NCBI RefSeq assembly: GCF_024055635.1
Contig: NZ_JAMXMB010000040.1
Coordinates: forward strand, 62,001 to 126,000
Origin: Microbacterium yannicii
GTDB taxonomy: Bacteria > Actinomycetota > Actinomycetes > Actinomycetales > Microbacteriaceae
Reading direction: 5' to 3'
Length of the DNA stretch: 64,000 bases
Made by a program: the position numbers and the translations under genes. Below, piece by piece: positions 1 through 8,877 of this stretch (within the stretch, counting starts at the first letter, position 1; the number at the start of each line of letters is the position of its first letter). A model generated the notes under the pieces. The model searched no databases. It was not told where the DNA came from and saw nothing but the letters and a program-made list of their open reading frames with translations.

Positions 1-605
1 GCCACGCTGGCGAGTCCGACGGCGACCGCGACGTTGAGCGTCCCGAAGCCGAGCGCCGTGATCAGGGCGAGCGAGAGCAGCAGGCTGGGGATCGCCAGCA
101 GCACGTCCATGAAGCGCATGATCGCGTCGTCGACGAACCCGCGGAGGAATCCGGCCAGGAGGCCGAACAGCGAGCCGACGGCGAGTCCCACCACCACGGC
201 GACCGTGGTCGCGGCGAGTGAGGTCGCCGCGCCGTAGACCACGCGGGCGTAGAGGTCGCGGCCGAGGTTGTCGGTGCCGAAGATGTGCTCGGTGCTCGGC
301 GGGAGCAGGCGGTCCTGCGGCACGCCGACGATCGGATCCCATGCCGTGAACCACGAGGGCACCAGGGCCCACAGCGTCACGAGCGCCAGCACGAGGATCG
401 ATGCCACCAGCGTCGGCTGCTTCAGCACGGCGACGATGGGCTTCACCGCAGAGCGCCGGGTCGCGGCATCCTGTCGCTCTTGCTCCAGCGAAGCGGCCGC
501 AGGGCCGCCCGCGGGATCGGCGTCCGGGTCGACGAACTCCTCGATGAAAGGGTCGTGCGGCTCGATGGTGCGCGCGGGGGCGGAGAGCACGTTCTCGACG
601 GTCAT
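1..605 (-). CDS. ABC transporter permease, DppC/OppC type (partial)
   Basis: Inner-membrane permease of a peptide/opine/nickel-class ABC importer, cut by the left edge so that only the N-terminal 201 residues are visible. The ATG at 605 opens a ~50-residue polar N-terminus (FIEEFVDPDAD), then a first membrane segment (VASILVLALVTLWALV), the TDNLGRDLYARVVYGA block typical of DppC/OppC, and further hydrophobic helices. It starts 11 bp after the stop of the DppB-like gene and is the third importer gene after the lipoprotein and DppB. ATPase genes would be expected beyond the window. Family assignment is firm; substrate is not. Confidence 0.9.
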   Translation of the reverse strand, partial: MTVENVLSAPARTIEPHDPFIEEFVDPDADPAGGPAAASLEQERQDAATRRSAVKPIVAVLKQPTLVASILVLALVTLWALVPSWFTAWDPIVGVPQDRLLPPSTEHIFGTDNLGRDLYARVVYGAATSLAATTVAVVVGLAVGSLFGLLAGFLRGFVDDAIMRFMDVLLAIPSLLLSLALITALGFGTLNVAVAVGLASV

Positions 606-616
606 GGCTGCTCCTG

Positions 617-1573
617 TCAGGCCGCGACGAACGCCGTGCGGGCGAGCGTGATGCGACGGTCGATGAGGGGGTAGACGAGGTCGACGACGAGGTTGGCGAC
701 GACGAAGACGAGGGCCGCGAAGACGACCACGGCCTGCACGACGGGCACGTCGCGGTTGTTGACGGCGGTCACGACGAGACGGCCGAGGCCCAGGCGCGAG
801 AACACCGTCTCGGTGACGACGGCGCCCGAGAGCAGTCCGCCGATGAGCACGCCCACCATCGTGAGCGCGGGGATCGCGGCGTTGCGGAAGGCGTGACCCA
901 GCTGCACGCGACGCTCGCTGGCGCCCTTGGCGCGCACGATCTCGACGTACGGCTGGGCGAGGGTCGACCGCAGGCTCCTCGACAGCAACTGCGCGATGAA
1001 CGCCCCGGAGGGGATCGCGATCGTGATCGCCGGCAGTACGAGGCTCTCGAAGCCGTCGTTGCCCATCGACGGGAACAGCCGCAGCCGGAACGAGAAGGCC
1101 TGCAGCAGGAGGAGCCCGATCCAGAACACGGGGACTGACACGCCGAGCGGTGGCAGTGACGAGAGGATGTTGCGCAGCCACTGGGCCCGGGCGAGTGAGG
1201 CAGTCAGAGCCAGGGCGACGCCGAAGACGACCGACAGCACGAACGCGAACGCCGTGAGGGCCAGCGTCGGCGGCAAGGACTCGAGGAGCAGATCGGATGC
1301 CGGACGCCCGGTCTGCGTCGACACCCCGAAGTCGCCGGTGAGCGCCTTGCCGAGTGCCACGAGGTACTGCTCCCACAGCGGGCGGTCGAGCCCGAGCTCG
1401 CTGCGAAGCTTCGCCACGAGCTCGGGGTCGATGGCCTCGACGTCGCCGCCACCGGCGAACAGCGTGGCGGCGTCACCGGGCAGCAGATAGAGGATGAGGA
1501 ACGAGATCGTGTAGGCGGCCCACAGCACCACCAGGCCCTGCCCGATCCTCCGGGCGATGTAACTGCCCCACAT
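617..1573 (-). CDS. ABC transporter permease, DppB/OppB type
   Basis: First permease of the importer (318 aa). It begins MWGSYIARRIGQGLVVLWAAYTISFLILYLLPGD in two adjoining stretches, the classic DppB N-terminal helix, and ends with the conserved VVTAVNNRDVPVVQAV and NLVVDLVYPLIDRR motifs. The ATG at 1573 is preferred over the in-frame ATG at 1588 because GAGGAG lies 7 nt upstream of 1573, and the 1588 ATG sits inside that purine-rich leader. The gene lies between the substrate-binding lipoprotein (37 bp upstream) and the DppC-like permease, so the three are probably one transcript. Together with the oxygenase genes further upstream it suggests import of an organic compound that is then oxidised. 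Confidence 0.92.
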   Translation of the reverse strand: MWGSYIARRIGQGLVVLWAAYTISFLILYLLPGDAATLFAGGGDVEAIDPELVAKLRSELGLDRPLWEQYLVALGKALTGDFGVSTQTGRPASDLLLESLPPTLALTAFAFVLSVVFGVALALTASLARAQWLRNILSSLPPLGVSVPVFWIGLLLLQAFSFRLRLFPSMGNDGFESLVLPAITIAIPSGAFIAQLLSRSLRSTLAQPYVEIVRAKGASERRVQLGHAFRNAAIPALTMVGVLIGGLLSGAVVTETVFSRLGLGRLVVTAVNNRDVPVVQAVVVFAALVFVVANLVVDLVYPLIDRRITLARTAFVAA

Positions 1574-1610
1574 GGTCTCGCTCCTCATCCTCTCGACGCC
1601 CGCGCGGGCT

Positions 1611-3227
1611 CTACTCGGCGATCCAGGCGTCGTAGAAGTCCAGGCGGCTGGACGCCTCGAACGTCAGCCCCTGCACCTTCGAGGCGGCTGTGATGGTCGT
1701 CGACAGCTGGTAGATCGGGATGCTGTAGCCGCCGGTGATCAGCAGGCTCGCGGCTTCGTCCACGACCTTCTGGCGCTCGGCAGGGTCGGTGATCGCCGCC
1801 TGCTCGTCGAGCAGCTCGTCGATCTCGGCCGGCTCGGTGCGCTTGGTGTTGTTGTTGGGGCTGGTGACGGAGAACACCGTGCGCAGCACATCGGGATCGG
1901 CGCGCGTCAGGTTGCCGTACGAGAAGTCGTACGTGCCGTCGGCGTTCGCGGCCTGCACGTCGGCGATGCTCGCGAAGGTGAGCTGCAGGTCGACGCCGAT
2001 CTGACGCAGCTGCTGCTGCACGAGCTCGAGCACCTCCTTCGGCGACTGCCAGTACGTCACGTGGAAGCTGAGCTTCTCGCCGTCCTTCTCGCGGATGCCG
2101 TCCTCGCCCTCGGTCCAGCCGGCCTCCTCCAGCAGGTCGGCGGCCCCCTCGGGGTCGTATTCGAGCACGTCGCCGAGGTCGGTGAAGTAGGGCGTCGACG
2201 ACGCGAGCGGCGACACGGCGGGCAGGTCGTCCGGACCGAGCAGGGTCGACGTGATCTGCTCGCGGTCGATGCCCTTCTGGATCGCGAGGCGCACGCTCTC
2301 GTCGGCGAGCTTCTCGGTCGACTGGTTGGCGTACAGGTTGTAGACGACGCCGGGATTCGCGCGGTTCAGGCTCCAGAAGTCGTCGCCCTCGAAGAGCACG
2401 GCGTCGGCGGTCGCGATGCCGGCGGTGGCGTCGATCTGGCCGGACTGCAGGCTGCCGGTGCGGTTGCCCGACTCGGGGATCACCTTGAACGTGATGGTGT
2501 CGAGGTACGCCTCGCCGGTGTGCCCGGCGGTCGACGGGCCCCACTCGTAGCCGTCGCGGCGCTCGAGCACGGCGCCCTCGTTGGGCGTGTAGCTCTGCAC
2601 CGAGAACGGACCCGAGCCCACGAAGTCGCCGAGGCACCGGTCGGCCTGGCTGACCGCGGCCGTCGCGGGCGACAGCAGCCCGAGCGAGAACGTCGAGGTC
2701 GCCTGCAGGAACTGCGCGCTGGGCTCGGAGAAGTTGATCGTCACGGTGTGCTCGTCGACCACGTCGATGCTCTCGAGACCGGCGAGGTACGACGAGCCGA
2801 GCGTCGCCTTCGCCCCGAGGGCGACGATCGCCTCGAAGTTCGTCTTGACGGATGCCGCGTCGATCGGCTCCCCGTCGGCGTAGGTGGGCCCGTCCTGGAG
2901 GGTGAACGTGAAGCTCGTCGCGTCGTCGTTCACCTCGTAGTCCTCGGCGAGCCACGGCAGGATGTCGCCGGTCTCGGGATCCTGGATCGTGAGCGAGGCG
3001 ACGGTCTGCCGCGCGATGGCGATCGCGTCGTTGTTGCCCACCTGCTGCGGGTCGATGCACTGGCTGTCGACCGAGATAGCGAAAGTCAGGTTGCCGCCGG
3101 TCTCGGGCTCCGCGTCGGCGGATCCGGTCGGGGCGGGGTCGCCGGCGCCGGTCGCGCACGCGGTGAGCGCGAGTGCGACGACGCCGATCGCCGCGAGGGC
3201 GGCGGTACGGGGTCGGGTGAACGACAT
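1611..3227 (-). CDS. ABC transporter substrate-binding lipoprotein (SBP_bac_5 family)
   Basis: Extracytoplasmic solute-binding lipoprotein of the peptide/opine/nickel importer class, 538 aa. The ATG at 3227 has GGAG about 7 nt upstream and gives a clean lipoprotein signal: basic N-terminus, hydrophobic core, LALTAC with the lipidated Cys at residue 24, then a Gly/Asp/Pro/Ser linker. The mature part carries the family signature around GGNLTFAISVDSQCIDPQQ and the AVRLAIQKGIDR-like segment. A longer frame up to 3368 is open but lacks a Shine-Dalgarno sequence and would bury the signal peptide. Substrate cannot be read from sequence; the adjacent flavin monooxygenase operon makes an organosulfur compound, amine or peptide-like ligand plausible (inference). 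Confidence 0.9.
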   Translation of the reverse strand: MSFTRPRTAALAAIGVVALALTACATGAGDPAPTGSADAEPETGGNLTFAISVDSQCIDPQQVGNNDAIAIARQTVASLTIQDPETGDILPWLAEDYEVNDDATSFTFTLQDGPTYADGEPIDAASVKTNFEAIVALGAKATLGSSYLAGLESIDVVDEHTVTINFSEPSAQFLQATSTFSLGLLSPATAAVSQADRCLGDFVGSGPFSVQSYTPNEGAVLERRDGYEWGPSTAGHTGEAYLDTITFKVIPESGNRTGSLQSGQIDATAGIATADAVLFEGDDFWSLNRANPGVVYNLYANQSTEKLADESVRLAIQKGIDREQITSTLLGPDDLPAVSPLASSTPYFTDLGDVLEYDPEGAADLLEEAGWTEGEDGIREKDGEKLSFHVTYWQSPKEVLELVQQQLRQIGVDLQLTFASIADVQAANADGTYDFSYGNLTRADPDVLRTVFSVTSPNNNTKRTEPAEIDELLDEQAAITDPAERQKVVDEAASLLITGGYSIPIYQLSTTITAASKVQGLTFEASSRLDFYDAWIAE

Positions 3228-3622
3228 GGGGGTCTCCAGAAGCTGTGACGGGCGAGTCGCGGCGGGCTGCCGGGCTCGTGACTTCAGCGTCTCCGACAGG
3301 CCCGACGAGGCTCGATCGGCCCCGTCACACGACGGAAATCGCGGTCGCGCATGTTCACACACCGTCACGTGGCGTCATACGCCCAGTGCGGGCGGCGGGC
3401 CCCGGGGCATGCAGCGAGTGCGCGTGCCGGCGTGCGCGGCACCTTCGCGCGGGTGCTGCAGTTTCCCGCGAGCGCCGGACCTTCCTGCGAGCGCTCCAGT
3501 TGCTGCGAGCGCTGCAGTTTCCTGCGAGCGCTGCACAGCGCGACACAGCGCTCGCAGGAAACTGCCGCGGTCGCGGTCGCGGTCGGGGTCGTGGTCGGGG
3601 TCGCGGTTCCGGGCAGGGGTGG
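3228..3622. repeat. Intergenic spacer with GCGAGCGC repeats and GGTCGC hexamers
   Basis: No convincing gene lies in these 395 bases. From 3458 to 3533 there are four direct, partly degenerate copies of an 18-20 bp unit (TTCCTGCGAGCGCTG core, starting near 3458, 3479, 3497 and 3514), followed by one perfectly inverted copy at 3546-3565. From about 3567 to 3608 there is a run of GGTCGC-like hexamers. The stretch separates the end of the FAD/NAD(P) protein gene from the lipoprotein gene, both on the minus strand, so it holds an intercistronic stem-loop and possibly a separate promoter for the importer. Confidence 0.75.
3514..3565 (-). terminator. Perfect 20-bp stem-loop between oxygenase and importer genes
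   Basis: GCAGTTTCCTGCGAGCGCTG (3514-3533) is exactly complementary to 3546-3565 across a 12-nt loop. It lies 58 bp downstream of the stop of the FAD/NAD(P) protein gene on the minus strand, and no U-run follows it. It may terminate or attenuate transcription between the oxygenase and ABC importer halves, or stabilise the upstream mRNA. One arm is a member of the local direct-repeat array. Confidence 0.55.
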
Positions 3623-5509
3623 TTACGGGGTGACGGGGACGGAGACCCCGAGCCGGGCGGCGATTGCGCCCGCGACCCGGTCGGTCTGGCGCAGCGACAG
3701 CGAGTCCGCGGCGGGGCGGGTGAACGCGCCGGTCTCGGTCTGCGACGTGAAGGGCCCGATGGCGAACAGCGCGTCGTGCGCCGAGTCGTCGCCGCGCAGC
3801 ACGCGCCCGTCGTCGTCCACGCGCACGCGTCCGAGGGCGCCGTCGTACTCGGCATCCGTCACCCGCAGTTCGCTGCCGTGCAGCGTGATGAGCTCCCGCA
3901 GCGCGCCGTTCGTACTGCGGGCCGCGTCGGCCGCGGGCAGCCACGCGTCGACGAGAACCCCGGCGACCGTCTCGCCCGGCACGCGGGGACCGGATGCCGT
4001 GAACCCGCCCGGTCCGGCAGCCACGGCGATGTCGGGGCCGAGGAAGCGCACCACTCCGGCGTCCGAGAGGGCGAGCAGCTCCTCGAGTCGCTGAGGCGGG
4101 GGACCGCTCGCCAGGTAGCTGAAGAACGTGTGGAACCGCACGGGCAGGCTGTGCGCACGCGACCGTGCGTTCCAGCGCTCCTTCGGGATCTCCGACAGCG
4201 CCATGAACGACAGGAGCGCGGCGATGAAGACGCCCTGGGCCGGGCTGTGCTCCTGGGTGGTGCGCAGCCGCAGATCGTCCGCGATGTGGGCTCTCACCTG
4301 ACGCTGGACGTCTCCCGCATCCCGGAAGCGCGCGTCGGCGAGCGGGCGGTCGAACGCCGCGACGTCGAACCTGTCCAGCGGGTCGGGAACCACCGCGGCG
4401 ATCGCCTCGAGGAGTGCCGGCGCGTCCCACGGGTGCGCCCGCAGCACGGGACGGAACTGCGCCCAGGTGCTCGAGACCCGATCGGGGTGACCCGTGAACA
4501 ACTCCCGGTAGTGCCCGTGGAGCAGCTCCGCCGCGACGAGCGGCCAGGCGTCGCGCTCGAAGTCGATCGGCCGCCCCGATCTCAGCAGCGCGGCGATCGC
4601 GTCGGGCGTGAGCACCTCGCGCTGCGGCGGCTCGCCCTGCAGGGTCGAGGTCACCTTGGAACGGTAGGGCACGCCCCGGCGCGAGCCGAGGTGCAGCCGC
4701 GGCTCGCGGCCCGAGGGGAGGTAGCGCAGCGTGCCGTCGCCTGCTCGGTCGAACCGTCCGCCGCGTCCCTGGGTCAGCAGGACCACGAGGTCGACGGCCG
4801 CCAGGCCCATGCCGCGCACGATGACGTCGGATGACTCCGGGATCACCGAGAGGTCGGCGTCGGCGGTGAACGCCGGCGGCACGTAGACGAGCCCCGAACG
4901 AGCGGATGCCGCGGCCAGCGCCGCCGACCCGGGATCGAGTTCGCGTTCGGTGTGACCGAGGCAGTAGGCGACGGCATCCGTCACGATCTCGGTGCCGCTC
5001 GCCAGCACGACGAGGTGGCGTTCCCCGACGGCGGCCGGCCGTACGGCGGCCACGGTGTCCGCGTGCTGCCGGACGGTCACGCCGGCCGGAGCACCCGCCA
5101 CGGTGGTGCGGAAGAACCAGTCGAGGTAGTGGCTGTGCAGGCGCCGGGTCGGAAACCCGTCCGGAGCCAGTGCCCGCGCCTCGGCCGCCGACAGCTCGTC
5201 GAGCTCGACGTCCGGCAGCCCACCGGCGCGCCACAACTCGACCCACTCGCTGAGCGATGGGCCGGGACGCACCGGGCCGTCGATGGTGCAGCTTTCGTCG
5301 GTGAACACGGTGACGTCGCGGGTCATCGAGTTGAGCTTGAGAAGCGGCGACTGCGCGCGCCGCCAGATGCGGCCGGCGCCGGGCGGGTGGGGATCGACCA
5401 GGTCGATGTCGAGCAGCGTGTGCTCGTCGGTGCGCGCCAGCAGGCGCTCGAGGAGCATGATCGCCCGCGGGCCGGCCCCGACGAGCAGCAGGCGCGCGCG
5501 GTCGGTCAT
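3623..5509 (-). CDS. FAD/NAD(P)-binding protein (NAD_binding_9 type)
   Basis: Predicted flavoprotein of 628 aa. The N-terminus LLLVGAGPRAIMLLERLLA is a Rossmann dinucleotide fold (GxGxxA-like), followed by DPHPPGAGRIWR and SPLLKLNSMTRDVTVF, hallmarks of the pfam13454-like family that often accompanies actinobacterial LLM monooxygenases. A second nucleotide-binding segment (VIVRGMGLAAVDLVVLLTQGRGG) lies mid-protein. The ATG at 5509 overlaps the stop of the upstream monooxygenase (ATGA, 4 bp), so the genes are translationally coupled. Probable role: redox partner or N-/S-oxygenating companion of the two LLM enzymes. The exact reaction is unknown. Confidence 0.8.
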   Translation of the reverse strand: MTDRARLLLVGAGPRAIMLLERLLARTDEHTLLDIDLVDPHPPGAGRIWRRAQSPLLKLNSMTRDVTVFTDESCTIDGPVRPGPSLSEWVELWRAGGLPDVELDELSAAEARALAPDGFPTRRLHSHYLDWFFRTTVAGAPAGVTVRQHADTVAAVRPAAVGERHLVVLASGTEIVTDAVAYCLGHTERELDPGSAALAAASARSGLVYVPPAFTADADLSVIPESSDVIVRGMGLAAVDLVVLLTQGRGGRFDRAGDGTLRYLPSGREPRLHLGSRRGVPYRSKVTSTLQGEPPQREVLTPDAIAALLRSGRPIDFERDAWPLVAAELLHGHYRELFTGHPDRVSSTWAQFRPVLRAHPWDAPALLEAIAAVVPDPLDRFDVAAFDRPLADARFRDAGDVQRQVRAHIADDLRLRTTQEHSPAQGVFIAALLSFMALSEIPKERWNARSRAHSLPVRFHTFFSYLASGPPPQRLEELLALSDAGVVRFLGPDIAVAAGPGGFTASGPRVPGETVAGVLVDAWLPAADAARSTNGALRELITLHGSELRVTDAEYDGALGRVRVDDDGRVLRGDDSAHDALFAIGPFTSQTETGAFTRPAADSLSLRQTDRVAGAIAARLGVSVPVTP

Positions 5510-6894
5510 CGCGCCGCGAGCGCCGGGCTCGTGAGGGGCACAGCCGCCCCCCGGGGCGCCGTCGGCGCGGGCAGGCCCAGCAGGTCTCGGAGCGTCGCGC
5601 CGTCCTCGTACGACCGGCGGTACGAGCCGCGCTCCTGCAGCAGCGGTACCACGCGTTCGGCGAACTCGTCGAGACCGTGCGGCGTCAGGTGGCCGACGAC
5701 CGTGAAGCCGTCCGTGGCCCGCTCCTGCACGTACCGATCGATCTCGGCGGCGATCCGGGAGGGTGTGCCGACGAACGTGGGCGTGGCCGTGAGGCGGATG
5801 ACCGTCTCGCGGATGCTGAGTCCCTCGGTCTCCGACAGCTCGCGAAGCTTGGCGATGCGAGCTCTCACCGCGGCGTGCCGGTTCGCCCAGCCCCGCGCGG
5901 TCTCCGAGCCGGTGTCGGGCTCGACGTCGGGGAGCGGCCCCTCGGGGTCGTAGCCCGAGAGGTCGCGTCCCCACACCTGCTCGACGTAGGTGAGGGCGAC
6001 CTCGGGCCGTACCTGCTGCCGCGCGATGTGTCGTGCCCGATCCCGGGCGTCGTCGTCGGTGTCGCCGATCGCGAATGTCGCGGCGGGCAGGATCTTGAGC
6101 GAGTCCTCCTCGCGGCCGTACCCCGCGAGACGTCCCTTGACGTCGTCGTAGAACGCGCGGGCATCGTCGAATCCGGTGTGCAGCGAGAAGATCACCTCGG
6201 CATGCTCGGCGCCGAAGGTGCGGCCGTCCGCCGAGTCGCCGGCCTGCACGATCACCGGGCGTCCCTGCGGCGAACGCGGCACGTCGAACAGCGCGTCGAC
6301 GTCGAACTGCGGGCCGCTGTGGCGCACCCGCGCGGGCACGCCGTCGTCGAGGAAGTCGCCGGTCGCGGCATCCGCTCGCACGCCGCCCTCCGGCCACGAG
6401 TCCCACAGCTCCTTCGCGAGCGCCGCGAACTCGCGCGCCCGCTCGTAGCGGTCGGCGTGGTCGAGGTACCCGCCGCGGCGGAAGTTCGCACCGTGGAAGG
6501 CGTCGGAGCTCGTCACGGCGTTCCAGCCGGCGCGGCCCTCCGACAGGTGGTCGAGGGTCGCGAGCTGCCGGGCCAGCTCGTAGGGCTCGTTGAATGTCGT
6601 GTTCAGCGTGCCGACCAACCCGACGTGCTCGGTGATCGCGGCGAGGGCCGCGAGGATCGACAGCGTGTTCGGGCGGCCCAGCACGTCGAGCTCGTGGATG
6701 CGCCCCTTGTGCTCGCGCAGCCGGAGCCCCTCGGCGAGGAAGACGTAGTCGAAGAGCCCGCGCTCGGCGGTGCGGGCGAAGTGCTCGAACGAGGCGAAGT
6801 CGATCTGGCTGCCGGCGGAGGGGTCGGTCCAGACCGTGGTGCTGTTGACCCCGGGGAAGTGCGCCGCGAGGTGAATCTGACGGGGACGGCTCAC
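5506..6894 (-). CDS. LLM-class flavin-dependent monooxygenase (NtaA/SnaA/DszA type)
   Basis: Two-component FMNH2-dependent monooxygenase, 462 aa, the usual length for the NtaA/SnaA/DszA/DmoA family. Typical motifs: IHLAAHFPGVNSTTVW at the N-terminus, GLFDYVFLAEGLRLREH, VGLVGTLNTTFNEPYELARQ, LDHLSEGRAGWNAVTS, and RSPQGRPVIVQAGDS. It uses reduced flavin from a reductase such as the one encoded two genes upstream to oxidise an organosulfur, amine or chelate substrate. It overlaps its upstream and downstream neighbours by 4 bp each, forming one coupled operon. Family certain; substrate not. Confidence 0.9.
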   Translation of the reverse strand: MSRPRQIHLAAHFPGVNSTTVWTDPSAGSQIDFASFEHFARTAERGLFDYVFLAEGLRLREHKGRIHELDVLGRPNTLSILAALAAITEHVGLVGTLNTTFNEPYELARQLATLDHLSEGRAGWNAVTSSDAFHGANFRRGGYLDHADRYERAREFAALAKELWDSWPEGGVRADAATGDFLDDGVPARVRHSGPQFDVDALFDVPRSPQGRPVIVQAGDSADGRTFGAEHAEVIFSLHTGFDDARAFYDDVKGRLAGYGREEDSLKILPAATFAIGDTDDDARDRARHIARQQVRPEVALTYVEQVWGRDLSGYDPEGPLPDVEPDTGSETARGWANRHAAVRARIAKLRELSETEGLSIRETVIRLTATPTFVGTPSRIAAEIDRYVQERATDGFTVVGHLTPHGLDEFAERVVPLLQERGSYRRSYEDGATLRDLLGLPAPTAPRGAAVPLTSPALAAR

Positions 6895-8120
6895 AGGACG
6901 ACCTTCTCTCGCACGTAGCGGCTCTCGGGGCGCGACAGCTGGAGTCGCGACCGCAACGCGGTCTCGCTGCCGTCCGCGTTGTCGTCGGGGGCATCGCGCA
7001 GCACACCGGCCGCGCGTGCGAGCGGCACGACCTGGTCGGCGATCGCAGCGACGTCGGCGGGCTGGCGCGCAGGGCGGAGCCGGATGCCGTCGACGCCGGC
7101 TTCGGCCAGCGAGACGATCTCGTCGACCACGTCGGCCGCGGTGCCGACGACGATGCGCGCGTCCGAGGCGAGTTCGGCTCCCGCGAGGTCGTCGAGCCGC
7201 CGCGCGGCCCGGCGGGCGGCATCCGCCGTGTCATCCACGAGAACCAGCAGGTCGGCGAACACGCGCAGGCGTTCGCGGCCCTCGCTGCGCAGCACCGCCG
7301 CAGCGCCATCGAGCTCGGTGCGGATGGCGGCGACATCCTCCGCCCCGTGCGGCGTCGTGAAGACGAGGTCGGCGTGCTCCGCGGCCAGGCGGTATGGCAC
7401 CGTCTGGTGCGCGAGCACCGTGATGAGCGGGCGGCCCTGCGGCGACCGCGGCACGATGGAGGCGCCGGTGATCGAGAAGAACTCGCCCTCGAAGTCGATG
7501 CTGTGGATGCGGTCGGCGTCGATGTAGCGGCCGGACGCGGCATCCCGGATCACGGCGTCGTCCTGCCACGAGTCCCACAGCCGCGCCAGCACGTCGGCGA
7601 ACTCGCCGGCCTCGCGGAACGCCGCGGCGATCTCGGGGGAGTCCTCGACCCGGCCCGAGGCGGGGAAGGCGTCGACGCCCGACGCGCGGCGGCCGAAGTT
7701 CGCTCGCTCGGCAGCCGATGCCCCGGCCACGAGGCGCACGCCGGCGCGGCCGCGGCTCGCGAAGTCCAGGGTCTGGATGCCCGTGGCGACGTGGAACGGC
7801 TCGGGGTGCGCGGTGGTCACGGTCGGCACGAGGCCGATGCGGGCGGTGAGGGGAGCGAGGTAGGACGCGAGCAGCACGGCGTCGAGGCGACCGCGCACAC
7901 GATCGCGACGGAGACCATCGACGGGCTCGAAGCGATCGGACAGCGACAGGGCATCCTCGATCGTGGCGAGGACGAGGCCGGCGCGGTCCGCCGTGCGCAG
8001 CAGATCGCGCCAGTATCCGGGCGAACTCAGCTCGCGCGGCCGGGCGGTCTGCTCGCGCCAGGCGGCAGGATGCCAGCCCGCACGCTCCAGGGCGAGGGCG
8101 ATGTGCACCTGTTCTGTCAC
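6891..8120 (-). CDS. LLM-class flavin-dependent oxidoreductase
   Basis: Second bacterial-luciferase-like monooxygenase of the operon, 409 aa. The GTG at 8120 (VTEQVHIALALERAGWHP) has GAGGAG upstream and overlaps the flavin-reductase stop by 4 bp (GTGA). Conserved features: TIEDALSLSDRF, LAPLTARIGLVPTVTTAHPEPFHVA, LDFASRGRAGVRLVAGAS, PRSPQGRPLITVLAHQ. It is shorter than the NtaA-type partner downstream, and the two may act on the same substrate in sequence. A much longer frame continues upstream to 9104 but only as the antisense/overlapping reading of the reductase gene. Confidence 0.88.
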   Translation of the reverse strand: MTEQVHIALALERAGWHPAAWREQTARPRELSSPGYWRDLLRTADRAGLVLATIEDALSLSDRFEPVDGLRRDRVRGRLDAVLLASYLAPLTARIGLVPTVTTAHPEPFHVATGIQTLDFASRGRAGVRLVAGASAAERANFGRRASGVDAFPASGRVEDSPEIAAAFREAGEFADVLARLWDSWQDDAVIRDAASGRYIDADRIHSIDFEGEFFSITGASIVPRSPQGRPLITVLAHQTVPYRLAAEHADLVFTTPHGAEDVAAIRTELDGAAAVLRSEGRERLRVFADLLVLVDDTADAARRAARRLDDLAGAELASDARIVVGTAADVVDEIVSLAEAGVDGIRLRPARQPADVAAIADQVVPLARAAGVLRDAPDDNADGSETALRSRLQLSRPESRYVREKVVL

Positions 8121-8746
8121 GGTCGTCCGCTCCTCACGGTCGATTCGGCGGCGTGCGGGCGGTGCGCCGAGGTCTCGCCGACACGGGAGTGCTCGCCGAG
8201 CCGGTGCCACGTGCGGTTGTGGAAGACCAGCGCGTCGCCTCCCGCCGGCGAGTCGGCGTCGCGGGCGATGTGCGCCTGCACGGCATGGGCGGCGATAATC
8301 GTCGAGCCCCCGGCATCCATCCGGCTGACGACGGCGCCGCGCACCCAGGCCCGCACGCCGCGGAACACGGGCTCGCCGGTCGGCAGCGGAGCCCACGACT
8401 GGGCGTCGGCGAAGCGGTCGACACCACTGGTGGCGCCGAGTCTGGCGAGGTCGATGTCGTCGGCGTCGAGGAGGTGGACCACGACGGAGTCGGCCGCGAG
8501 GATCGTGGGCGTCGCCGACGAGATCGCCGATACCGAGAACACGAGAAGCGGTGGATCGGCGCTCACCGACGACACCGAGGAGGCCGTCAGGGCCACCGGC
8601 CCGCCCGGCCCGGTCGCCGTGATCACCGCGACCCCGCTGGGGTGACCGCGGAAGAGCGATCGGAACTCGGCGGGCGAGATCGCGCTGCCGATCGATCGTC
8701 TCGAGGGATGCAGATCGGCTGCCGAGGCTCTGGGGGAAGCGGTCAT
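8117..8746 (-). CDS. Flavin reductase domain protein (FMN reductase partner of LLM enzymes)
   Basis: NAD(P)H:flavin oxidoreductase of the flavin_reduct/HpaC family, 209 aa, supplying reduced FMN to the two monooxygenases downstream. Motifs: FRGHPSGVAVITATGPGGPVA, ALTASSVSSVSADPPLLVFS and the C-terminal HNRTWHRLG. First gene of the minus-strand operon. The start ATG (8746) is preceded by TACCGT (8758-8753) with only 6 nt between, a leaderless-type -10 box, so the operon mRNA probably begins at or next to this ATG. Confidence 0.9.
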   Translation of the reverse strand: MTASPRASAADLHPSRRSIGSAISPAEFRSLFRGHPSGVAVITATGPGGPVALTASSVSSVSADPPLLVFSVSAISSATPTILAADSVVVHLLDADDIDLARLGATSGVDRFADAQSWAPLPTGEPVFRGVRAWVRGAVVSRMDAGGSTIIAAHAVQAHIARDADSPAGGDALVFHNRTWHRLGEHSRVGETSAHRPHAAESTVRSGRP

Positions 8747-8877
8747 GGCACGACGGTAGACGCGGTGTCCGGAGCGGCAGCAGGCCGCCGTGCAACACGA
8801 GGAAACGCGCGTTCACATGACGGCGCACACGGTGACCCGCGGCGCGCGGACACGCCCCGTGCGGTTGCATGGTCGAC

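Noticed and set aside
1572..3248. 558-codon plus-strand frame opposite the lipoprotein and DppB genes
   Set aside because: Antisense shadow of a clear solute-binding lipoprotein; Arg/Gly/Val-rich without domains, as expected from GC-rich antisense.
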